From Planctomycetota bacterium (GTDB lineage Bacteria; Planctomycetota; Brocadiia; Brocadiales; Bathyanammoxibiaceae), in assembly GCA_030623665.1 (NCBI GenBank), contig JAUXLO010000115.1:1-6038 (forward strand): DNA of 6,038 nt, in the 5' to 3' direction. A program made the translations under genes and the position numbers. How positions within the stretch are numbered: the stretch's first letter is position 1; each line of letters begins with the position of its first letter. The notes under the pieces were generated by a model. That model searched no databases. It was given only the letters and a program-made list of their open reading frames with translations, and had not been told where the DNA came from. Positions 1 through 5,859 of this stretch are shown here, piece after piece.

Positions 1-877
1 GGTCTTACTCTGGTATGCCTATACCTGTGTCTGAGACGGCAAGAGATATCTGCATGCCTTCTTCAGTCGCTGTTATTTTTATCTTCCCGTGTGGCGGGGT
101 GTTCTTTATTGCGTTTTCCTAGAGATTTGAGAGGGCCTGATCCAGGAGGGTCTCGTCCGCATATACGTAGGTTAGACCTTCTTGTATATTCACCTCGATG
201 ATATGCTCCTTCTCTCGGATATGGTCATCGAAGGCCCCTATGAGCTTGTCTATAAACGGCGAGAGCTTTATCTTTTTCAGTTCCAGTGGAATCTGTCCCG
301 ATTCTATCTTTGAGAGGCTGAGGAGGTCGCTTATTAAATTGTTTAGACGGTTGGTATGTCTTTCAATGATGGAAAGGAATTTTCTGGCCGTATCTGGTTC
401 TTCAAGTGCGCCGTCCTTTAATGTCTCTACGAACCCCTTTATCGAGGCCAGCGGTGTCTTAAGCTCGTGGGAGACGTTTGCCACGAATTCACCTCGCATC
501 TTCTCCAGTTTCCTCAGGTCGGTAACGTCATGGGCTATTATTGCGACACCGAGGTCAGTTTCAGCCCCCCTTATTGGTGTTATGTGCAGACGGAAGACTG
601 TCCTGCCGGGGGGAAGGTCTGCGGTCTCAAGTGTATGGACACTGCCACTCCTCAGCGTCTCCGTTACCAGTCCATTTAACTGGTCATTATTGAAGACCTC
701 GTTGATATGTCTGTCCAGTGTCTTTTCGAGGTTAAGGCCGAACATGTTACATGCTGCCTTGTTGGCCAGGAACGTCTTTCCTTCCCCGTCTACCGCCAGC
801 ACCCCTTCTGTCATGCTTGAGAGGATGGCCGCGAGCCTGTCTCTTTCATGGATCATATCTAAGGTCTTTTTCTTCAT
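1..877 (-). pseudogene. PhoR-like PAS histidine kinase, interrupted by two in-frame stops and cut by the window edge
   Basis: This is a sensor histidine kinase of the PhoR type, expected to phosphorylate the response regulator encoded 16 nt upstream. The uninterrupted part encodes 252 aa. It contains a PAS domain (about residues 12-122, with AILSSMTEGVLAVD at its start), then a HisKA dimerisation domain with phospho-acceptor His137 in VSHELKTP, and then only the beginning of the HATPase domain. A TAG at 119-121 falls inside what should be the N-box (SNL-stop-ENAIKNTPP). The same frame continues with good kinase sequence to the G1 box DTGIGIPE, where a TAA occurs at 5-7. Both are consistent with single-base nonsense changes. 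A translated product would have no ATP-binding site and could not autophosphorylate. The N-terminus also lacks the transmembrane helices and HAMP domain common in PhoR. The start has GAGGG directly abutting the ATG, which is poor spacing. The rest of the gene lies left of the window. Confidence 0.85.
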
Positions 878-893
878 CCCTCTACTTTTGCCG

Positions 894-1577
894 CTAGTCT
901 TTGAACTTATACCCCAGACCCCGCACCGTCACTATGTATTGGGCGTATCTACCCAATTTCTTGCGAAGAGAGGCGACGTGCACGTCAATGGTCCTGTCTA
1001 TTACCACAGAGTCCTCTCCCATGACACCGCCCATCAGTTGGTCCCTGGTAAAGACCCTACCCGGTCTCTCGGCCAAGTAGTGGAGGAGCTTAAATTCCGT
1101 TATCGTCAGTGGTATGTTCTTCCCGTCCAAGGAGACTTCATGCCTGGACGTATCAACAACGAGACCATCTATCTTTATATGTTTCTTGGGTCTTGCATCT
1201 CTTTCTGACCTTCTCAACACCGCCCTCACCCTTGATATAAGGATCCTGGGGCTAAAGGGTTTTGTAACGTAATCGTCCACGCCCAGTTCCAGACCCGCCA
1301 CGATATCCGCCTCAGAGTCCTTAACCGAGAGGATTATGATGGGTATGTCGGCCGTTTTGGGGTCTTGCTTGAGCCTCCGGCACACCTCAAGGCCGTCCAG
1401 TCTGGGTAGCATCAGGTCAAGTAGTACAATAGAGGGATGCCTGCTCCTGGCAATCTGGAGACCGCCCTCACCGTCATAGGCGTGTACGACCTTGAAACCC
1501 TCTTTTTCAAGGTTGTACTGTATCAGTTCTACCAGGTCTTTTTCGTCTTCTACGATGAGAATGTCTTTCTTTGGCAT
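894..1577 (-). CDS. PhoB/OmpR-family DNA-binding response regulator
   Basis: This is a cytoplasmic transcription regulator of a two-component system, 227 aa, the normal length for the PhoB/OmpR family. The receiver domain (about residues 4-120) has the acidic pocket Glu10/Asp11, phospho-acceptor Asp54 in VLLDLMLPRLDG, switch Ser84 and Lys106 in VTKPFSP, so it looks fully competent for phosphorylation. The C-terminal winged helix (about 133-227) contains TITEFKLLHYLAE and the recognition-helix region VVIDRTIDVHVASLRKKLG, and ends with the typical wing VRGLGYKF. A kinase gene follows after 16 nt, but it is interrupted. The next gene upstream, bioA, is 117 nt away and a promoter lies between them, so the regulator starts its own transcript. 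GGAAAG sits immediately before the ATG. No pst or phoU genes are in view, so a role in phosphate control is only suggested by the family resemblance. Confidence 0.95.
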   Translation of the reverse strand: MPKKDILIVEDEKDLVELIQYNLEKEGFKVVHAYDGEGGLQIARSRHPSIVLLDLMLPRLDGLEVCRRLKQDPKTADIPIIILSVKDSEADIVAGLELGVDDYVTKPFSPRILISRVRAVLRRSERDARPKKHIKIDGLVVDTSRHEVSLDGKNIPLTITEFKLLHYLAERPGRVFTRDQLMGGVMGEDSVVIDRTIDVHVASLRKKLGRYAQYIVTVRGLGYKFKD

Positions 1578-1589
1578 CTTTCCAGATAG

Positions 1590-1618
1590 ATTCTGAACCT
1601 TGCTCAGGGCCCTGTCAA
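1590..1618 (-). promoter_or_regulatory. Sigma-70-type promoter of the response regulator gene
   Basis: On the minus strand a perfect -35 box TTGACA (1613-1618) is followed by a 17-nt spacer and CAGAAT (1590-1595), a 4/6 match to TATAAT. A start about 7-8 nt downstream would be near 1582-1583, only about 5-6 nt before the ATG at 1577. The transcript would be almost leaderless. The 10-bp palindrome CAGGGCCCTG (1605-1614) overlaps the -35 box and spacer and could be an operator. Both points are inferences from spacing. Confidence 0.5.
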
Positions 1619-1645
1619 CAATATTTCTGCGCTTGCGGGGACTTT

Positions 1646-1668
1646 ATCTAAGTTAAGCTATGTTAGAT
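1646..1668. repeat. Inverted repeat upstream of the response regulator promoter
   Basis: ATCTAA (1646-1651) and TTAGAT (1663-1668) are perfect 6-bp arms around an 11-nt AT-rich centre. The repeat lies 28 nt upstream of the -35 box, on the bioA side. No U-tract follows on either strand, so it is not a terminator. It could be a regulator site or a chance dyad in AT-rich sequence. Confidence 0.2.
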
Positions 1669-1694
1669 GTTTCGGGGGGACAGGCTGGGGTTTC

Positions 1695-3068
1695 TTAGGA
1701 CAGGTCCGCAGTGGCTGCGTCAATAGACTCATACACTATACCCGTCAGTCTGGTCAATTCATCTGTGGTTATGGATAACGGCGGCATGATTACGATTATG
1801 TCACCCAGGGGTCTTAAAAAGGCCCCCCTCTTTTTAGCCTCCAGTATTACCCTATGTCCCACATTCTCACCGGGGGGGAATTTCTCCTTTGTCCCCTTAT
1901 CCCTGACCAGCTCTATTCCGGCAATAAGGCCCAACTGACGGATGTCTCCGACATACCGTAGTTCGCGGAATCTGTCCAAAGATTCACCGAGAAGGCTTAT
2001 CTTTGGCCTAAGTTTCTCCAGTATGCCCTCATTCTCAAACAATTCCAGACTGGCAAGGGAGGCGGCACACCCCAGCGGGTGTCCCGTGTACGTATGGCCG
2101 TGATAGAATGTTTTACCGCTGTCTCCCAGAAACGCACCGTATATCACATCCGTGGCAAGGGTGGCGGCAAGGGGCATGTAGCCCCCGTTAATACCCTTGG
2201 AAAGACACATAATATCCGGCACCACGTCCTCATGCTCGCAGGCAAACATCCTGCCCGTCCTGCCAAAGCCGGTCATTACCTCATCAGCGATAAGCAGGAC
2301 GTCATATTTGTCACATAACTCCCTGACTCCTTTTAAAAAACCAGGGGGGTGTACTATCATACCGCCCGCCCCCTGCACCAGTGGCTCCATGATTAGTGCG
2401 GCAGTCTTGCGACAATTCTTCTCCATTATCTGTTCCAGCTCTTTCAGACACGCAAGTCCGCACGTTTCTCTAGAATCCTTGTGCAAGGGACATCTATAGC
2501 AGTAGGGCGCGGGGGCGAATGTGGCATCAAAAAGAAGCGGTTTATAAAGCGCGTGGAATGATCTTATTCCCCCCACGCCCACAGCCCCCAGGGTGTCGCC
2601 GTGGTAACCATGCTCCAGGGCGATAAACCCCCGTTTTCCAGGCGAGCCTGTCTGCTGCCAGTACTGAAACGACATCTTCAAGGCCGCCTCTACGGCGGTG
2701 GAACCGTTGTCTGAATAAAATACCTTATTCAGCCCCTTGGGCGTTACCTCTGTCAGCCTCTTCGCCAGTCTTACTGCAGGTACGTTGGACAGGCCGAGCA
2801 GGGTAGAGTGGGCCACCTTGTCCAGTTGTGCCTTCACGGCCCGGTCTATGTATCTGTTGCGGTGGCCGTGAATGTTGCACCACATTGCGGACACGCCGTC
2901 TATGTACTCGTTCCCATGAATGTCCCTTAAGATTACACCCTCAGCCTCTTTTATTATGACAGGCCCTCCCGCCGCCAAAAAATCCTTCATCTGGGTAAAG
3001 GGATGCCAGATGTATGCCTTATCCCATTCTTCCAACAGGTGCGTCTCTTTTATCAGGGTCTCTTTCAT
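1695..3068 (-). CDS. bioA: Adenosylmethionine-8-amino-7-oxononanoate aminotransferase (BioA)
   Basis: This is a PLP-dependent class III aminotransferase of biotin synthesis that converts 7-keto-8-aminopelargonate (KAPA) to 7,8-diaminopelargonate in the cytoplasm. Its 457 aa are at the long end for the family. Visible landmarks are WHPFTQM (21-27), SAMWCNIHGHRN (60-71), the phosphate-binding SDNGSTAVEAALKM (119-132), HGYHGDTLG (153-161), IADEVMTGFGRTG with PLP-contacting Asp262, the Schiff-base Lys291 in CLSKGINGGYMPL, and HGHTYTGHPLGCAA (323-336). The full set indicates BioA rather than a generic class III aminotransferase. SAM is the usual amino donor, but some family members (BioK type) use lysine and the sequence alone does not decide this. 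Four cysteines (190, 193, 203, 207) form a CxxC-x9-Cx3C insert. No clear Shine-Dalgarno precedes the ATG at 3068; an in-frame ATG-AGT-CGC-TAA lies just upstream. No other bio gene is in the window. Confidence 0.93.
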   Translation of the reverse strand: MKETLIKETHLLEEWDKAYIWHPFTQMKDFLAAGGPVIIKEAEGVILRDIHGNEYIDGVSAMWCNIHGHRNRYIDRAVKAQLDKVAHSTLLGLSNVPAVRLAKRLTEVTPKGLNKVFYSDNGSTAVEAALKMSFQYWQQTGSPGKRGFIALEHGYHGDTLGAVGVGGIRSFHALYKPLLFDATFAPAPYCYRCPLHKDSRETCGLACLKELEQIMEKNCRKTAALIMEPLVQGAGGMIVHPPGFLKGVRELCDKYDVLLIADEVMTGFGRTGRMFACEHEDVVPDIMCLSKGINGGYMPLAATLATDVIYGAFLGDSGKTFYHGHTYTGHPLGCAASLASLELFENEGILEKLRPKISLLGESLDRFRELRYVGDIRQLGLIAGIELVRDKGTKEKFPPGENVGHRVILEAKKRGAFLRPLGDIIVIMPPLSITTDELTRLTGIVYESIDAATADLS

Positions 3069-3077
3069 CGGTGTTGC

Positions 3078-3089
3078 TTAGCGACTCAT
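3078..3089 (-). other. Four-codon in-frame leader ORF before bioA
   Basis: On the minus strand ATG-AGT-CGC-TAA (Met-Ser-Arg-stop) is preceded by TTAGGTAGT, an AGG-type ribosome site 4 nt from the ATG. The TAA ends 9 nt before the bioA ATG and is in the same frame. The bioA ATG itself has no visible ribosome site. This could be a tiny leader that delivers ribosomes to bioA by reinitiation, or an ancestral bioA start disabled by a nonsense change. It could also be chance. Confidence 0.25.
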
Positions 3090-3134
3090 ACTACCTAATA
3101 AATGTAAAAATATCTGCTGCGTCGAGACGTCGTA

Positions 3135-3221
3135 CCTGAGGCAGCCTCCTGAGGCGCCCCTGACGGTCATGCCATAGGCAGATCCGCTTTGGCGGAGATG
3201 CGCCTCTGGCGCACACCCTAC
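3135..3221. repeat. Cluster of short palindromes, REP-like, between the DUF62 gene and bioA
   Basis: This GC-rich stretch holds several short perfect palindromes. They include TGCC-ATA-GGCA (3170-3180), TCCGC-TTTG-GCGGA (3183-3196) and TGCGCC-TCT-GGCGCA (3199-3213). There is also a CCTGAGGC direct repeat (3135-3142 and 3148-3155) whose intervening bases can pair with either copy. The second and third hairpins begin with the same GAT and look like tandem copies of one unit; they differ by a C-G to G-C swap that keeps the stem paired. On the minus strand GTAG (3218-3221) stands just before the first hairpin, as at the foot of REP elements. No U-tract follows any stem, so an intrinsic terminator is unlikely. 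The cluster is probably a mobile palindromic repeat; it could also fold in the DUF62 3' end or the bioA leader. Confidence 0.55.
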
Positions 3222-3222
3222 G

Positions 3223-4026
3223 TTAATGACTCTTTTCAAACGCCACCGTCACCCCATCTCCCCTGGAGCAGTTCAGTAATTTACTGGCGCTTCCGCCATT
3301 CACGGCAACTTCAAGATGTCCTGAGCTGCCAAAAAGCGCCACTGGTTCACCGGGGCGGCCGTCCTGGTATGAGGTACTCAACTTATCTATCTTTCTGTTG
3401 CCGATAGCTACAGACAGGATGCGCGATTCGGTCCCCCCAATTACATTACGGTCAATATTAGTAATCAGGTTTCCAAAGCGGTCCTCGTAGATTACCTCTC
3501 CCGTGACTACTCCATCTGCAGAGGTCTCGGGCCTGGGAAGATCCAGACGCCGAAGTCCTTTCAGACTCTCTCCCAGTCTTGCAGGTTTAACACCCAGAGA
3601 GAGGTGTGCGGCCACGGGTGCAAAGACGTCTCTGCCGTGAAACGTACTGCTTACGTCAGGCAGGAAATATTCAGCGTTAGATACCTCCACTATCGTAAGC
3701 GTTTCTTCCCGGGCCAAAATGGACTCCAGAATACCGTTATCGGGCGCAAGGAAGATGTATTTGCGTGTCTGGACGCACACAATCTTTCTCTCCCCACCCA
3801 CGCCGGGGTCCACAACGGCTATGAAGATAGCGCCCTCGGGAAAGAATTTGTAGGAAGAACCGAGCAGGAACGCACCGCCAATGACGTCTTGCGGCCGGAT
3901 ACCGTGACAGAGGTCTATTACGTATGCCCCGGGATTGATATTGGCAATAACGGCCTTCATTGTGCCGACGTAGCTGTCATCGAGGCCAAAGTCCGTAAGC
4001 AGGGCTATTACTTTGTCTTTTGACAT
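3223..4026 (-). CDS. SAM hydroxide adenosyltransferase (DUF62 family)
   Basis: This cytoplasmic enzyme belongs to the DUF62/fluorinase-like superfamily, whose ordinary bacterial and archaeal members hydrolyse S-adenosylmethionine to adenosine and L-methionine. It has 267 aa, the usual length. The N-terminal domain starts with IALLTDFGLDDSYVGTMKAV (8-27; Asp12 in the SAM site). The family's catalytic Asp-Arg-His triad appears as Asp73 in VVDPGVGG, Arg80 in GERK and His130 in TFHGRDVFAP. The C-terminal domain carries YEDRFGNLITNID (180-192), a conserved ligand-contact segment. The triad argues for the water-using hydrolase rather than a halogenase. It starts 4 nt after the amrS stop with TAGG as a ribosome site, so it is the last gene of a three-gene operon. 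Its physiological purpose is not settled for the family; SAM turnover or adenosine supply are possibilities. Confidence 0.93.
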   Translation of the reverse strand: MSKDKVIALLTDFGLDDSYVGTMKAVIANINPGAYVIDLCHGIRPQDVIGGAFLLGSSYKFFPEGAIFIAVVDPGVGGERKIVCVQTRKYIFLAPDNGILESILAREETLTIVEVSNAEYFLPDVSSTFHGRDVFAPVAAHLSLGVKPARLGESLKGLRRLDLPRPETSADGVVTGEVIYEDRFGNLITNIDRNVIGGTESRILSVAIGNRKIDKLSTSYQDGRPGEPVALFGSSGHLEVAVNGGSASKLLNCSRGDGVTVAFEKSH

Positions 4027-4030
4027 GTAC

Positions 4031-5068
4031 CTAAATGCTTCCTACCACAGGGATGGGGTGGTGGCAGAATGCACACTTCCCGTCCTCGAGTCCCACAATA
4101 TTCACGTAGTATCCGAGCCGCTCTATGAGCAGTTGTGCACAGCCTGCACAATACGTATTCTCGCCCGGGTGATCCGCCACGTTGCCTACGTAAACGTAGT
4201 TAAGGCCGGCCTTGCGGCCAACATCCCACGCCTCCTCCAGCTTCTCGACGGGCGTAGATGGCAGGTGTGACAATTCCAGGTAGGGGTGGAACCGGGTGAC
4301 ATGCCAGGGTGTGTTGTCCCCCAGGTTTTCCCTGATGGTCCTGGCAATCTCCTCGAGCTCCTCCGTACTGTCATTATAGCCGGGCACTACGTTGGTTATC
4401 ACCTCAACGTGCATATTCCACTTCTTCTTGGCCCTTAACGTGGCATCAAGAATGGGTCTTGGGTCTTTTATCTTTGCCACCTCTTTGTAAAAACGGCTCC
4501 CTTCGAACCGTCCCTTGAAGTCGACACGGAAGGCGTCGAGGTAGGGGCCTATGGCGTCCAGCGCCTCGGTCTCCACGTAGCCGTTGGTGACAAAGACCGT
4601 ATAGAGCCCATTGGCCTTCGCCAGTTTCGCGCCGTCAATGGCATACTCCATCCATATTGAAGGCTCGTTATAGGTCCATGCGATCCCTTGACTGCCGCTC
4701 TTCTTTGCGTTATCAACGAGTTGCTCAGGCGACAGCGCCTCCGTCCTCTCGGTGGGCTTGTCCGCCTTTGCATGGGCTATCTGCCAGTTCTGACAGTCAC
4801 CGCATCGCATGTTGCAGCCCAGGGAGCCTATAGAATACGCCACACTACCGGGATAAAAGTGGTACAGGGGTTTTTTTTCTATAGGGTCGGCGCAGGCAGA
4901 GGAGACACGGCCGTAGATAAGTGAACACAGTTTACCGTCTATATTTTGCCTTGCCCCGCAAATACCCAGCCTGCCCGGCGCAATGATACAGCGGTGCGGA
5001 CAAAGAAAACACTGTACGCGGCTGTCCTCGCCAGTCGGTTTGTAAAACAGGGCCTCATGCCTGAACAT
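4031..5068 (-). CDS. amrS: AmrS-type radical SAM enzyme (AmmeMemoRadiSam system)
   Basis: This cytoplasmic radical SAM protein of 345 aa resembles AmrS, formerly grouped with pyruvate-formate-lyase-activating enzymes. An N-terminal cysteine module (Cys20, 23, 27, 37 in CFLCPHRC and ICGAR) precedes the radical SAM motif GCNMRCGDCQNWQI, where Cys85, Cys89 and Cys92 form the CX3CX2C site for a 4Fe-4S cluster. The TIM-barrel core continues through GIAWTYNEPSIW (128-139), VFVTNGY (158-164), DAFRVDFKG (178-186) and THEVITN-like VEVITNVVPGYND (221-233). The C-terminus has two CxxC pairs (Cys307/310, Cys332/335), probably a metal-binding ribbon and common in this family. The AmrS family is named for genomic association with AMMECR1 and Memo proteins, neither of which is in the window; its substrate is not known to me. 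The ATG is 1 nt after the upstream stop and has no ribosome site, which suggests translational coupling. Confidence 0.9.
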   Translation of the reverse strand: MFRHEALFYKPTGEDSRVQCFLCPHRCIIAPGRLGICGARQNIDGKLCSLIYGRVSSACADPIEKKPLYHFYPGSVAYSIGSLGCNMRCGDCQNWQIAHAKADKPTERTEALSPEQLVDNAKKSGSQGIAWTYNEPSIWMEYAIDGAKLAKANGLYTVFVTNGYVETEALDAIGPYLDAFRVDFKGRFEGSRFYKEVAKIKDPRPILDATLRAKKKWNMHVEVITNVVPGYNDSTEELEEIARTIRENLGDNTPWHVTRFHPYLELSHLPSTPVEKLEEAWDVGRKAGLNYVYVGNVADHPGENTYCAGCAQLLIERLGYYVNIVGLEDGKCAFCHHPIPVVGSI

Positions 5069-5069
5069 A

Positions 5070-5819
5070 TTACTTATAATTAAGGACCACGATCTCGGTC
5101 TGGCCGGGGAGTGTGTCCTTGCTCACCACAATCTTATTTTCCCCGGGGACCCGGACGTTTTCCTTTCCTTCAATAAACCGCTTAACCCCAAAGAGGGTGA
5201 ACTTGCAGGCGGGTGTCTTGAAATGCATCGGTATTGCTATTTTTGGCTTTAGTTGGTCTATAACCTTCGCTGCCTCCAGGTAGTCTATGGTGTATGCGCC
5301 ACCGGTGGGAATAAAAAGTACGTCCGGCACCCCTATGGCCTCTATCTGTTCTCTACTAAGCAAATGGCCCAGGTCGCCCAGATGGACTATCCTCAGCCCG
5401 TCTACGATAAACACAAAGACAGAGTTCTTGCCGTCTTTCTTGCCCTCATATTCATCGTGGTACGTACGTATATTATAAATACTTACGTCTTCAGTCTCCT
5501 CCTCTACCGTATGCCAGCTCCGGCCATGGACGTCCTCGCCCCTTAATACAACGGGATTATTGGGATCCACTGTATAAGGGCGTACGTAGTTGTGGTCAAA
5601 GTGCTCATGGCTGATGGTTATTATGTCAGGCGCAACGTCGGGCAGGTCGTAGCCCGTCTCCTCTCCCAGTGGGTCTGTAAGCAACTTCGTACCCTGTGAA
5701 GACTCTATAAGAAAACAGGAATGCCCAAACCACCTTATGGTAACCTCTCCTGCCGCATTAACTACGCCACTCCAAAAGATTGAACCAATAAATAACACAA
5801 GCCAGAATAATCTTCTCAT
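5070..5819 (-). CDS. Exported UlaG-like metallo-beta-lactamase-fold hydrolase
   Basis: This is a metal-dependent hydrolase of the MBL superfamily (Lactamase_B_3/UlaG-like group), 249 aa from the chosen start. The first 22 residues form a Sec signal peptide: Arg2-Arg3, a hydrophobic core at about 4-19, and likely cleavage at VNA-AG. The protein is therefore probably periplasmic, unlike cytoplasmic UlaG. The fold is seen in IRWFGHSCFLIES (28-40), LLTDP (46-50), the metal-binding SHEHFDH (His71, His73, Asp75, His76), His121 in TYHDE, Asp149 in HLGDLGH and His199 in IPMHFKT. The substrate cannot be told from sequence; a lactonase or phosphoesterase is possible. The ATG at 5819 is preferred because AGAGG lies 10 nt before it. 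A TTG three codons upstream (5828) would add Met-Leu-Glu but nearly abuts the same ribosome site. It is the first gene of the operon with amrS and the DUF62 gene, and a TATAAT lies about 40 nt upstream. Confidence 0.9.
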   Translation of the reverse strand: MRRLFWLVLFIGSIFWSGVVNAAGEVTIRWFGHSCFLIESSQGTKLLTDPLGEETGYDLPDVAPDIITISHEHFDHNYVRPYTVDPNNPVVLRGEDVHGRSWHTVEEETEDVSIYNIRTYHDEYEGKKDGKNSVFVFIVDGLRIVHLGDLGHLLSREQIEAIGVPDVLFIPTGGAYTIDYLEAAKVIDQLKPKIAIPMHFKTPACKFTLFGVKRFIEGKENVRVPGENKIVVSKDTLPGQTEIVVLNYK

Positions 5820-5859
5820 CTCAAGCAAGCCTCTTTCTCCCTCATTGTCAATCTTTTAT

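Noticed and set aside
1..121. Stop codon reassignment or pyrrolysine/selenocysteine-type readthrough of the kinase stops
   Set aside because: Two different stops (TAG and TAA) would both need a sense meaning. TAG ends the regulator and amrS and TAA ends bioA, DUF62 and MBL at normal family lengths, so ordinary nonsense changes are simpler.
198..1208. Plus-strand open frame of 336 codons across the kinase and the regulator
   Set aside because: It is antisense to two clearly recognisable genes, spans their junction, and its translation is a low-complexity Ser/Leu-rich product with no family resemblance.
1578..1694. Pho box upstream of the regulator
   Set aside because: Only a single CTGTCAA-like half-site occurs (the complement of the -35 box), and no second repeat follows at the required spacing.
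3170..3213. Rho-independent terminator after the DUF62 gene
   Set aside because: The hairpins are GC-rich but none is followed by a U-run on either strand.
3223..4026. Fluorinase or chlorinase
   Set aside because: The Asp73/Arg80/His130 triad of the water-using DUF62 enzymes is present, and the length leaves no sign of the extra loop of true fluorinases.
4186..4924. Short alternative-frame open frames on both strands over amrS
   Set aside because: They overlap a well-supported gene, are Arg/Ser-rich out-of-frame translations, and show no recognisable motif.
4031..5068. Pyruvate formate-lyase activating enzyme
   Set aside because: The N-terminal CFLCPHRC module and C-terminal CxxC pairs are AmrS features, and there is no glycyl-radical enzyme gene nearby.
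5820..5828. TTG start for the MBL gene at 5828
   Set aside because: The ribosome site AGAGG nearly abuts TTG but is 10 nt from the ATG at 5819, and that ATG gives a conventional signal peptide.
5846..5851. TTGACA on the minus strand as a -35 box for the MBL gene
   Set aside because: The hexamer 17 nt downstream is TTGCTT, a poor -10, and it would start transcription inside the coding region.
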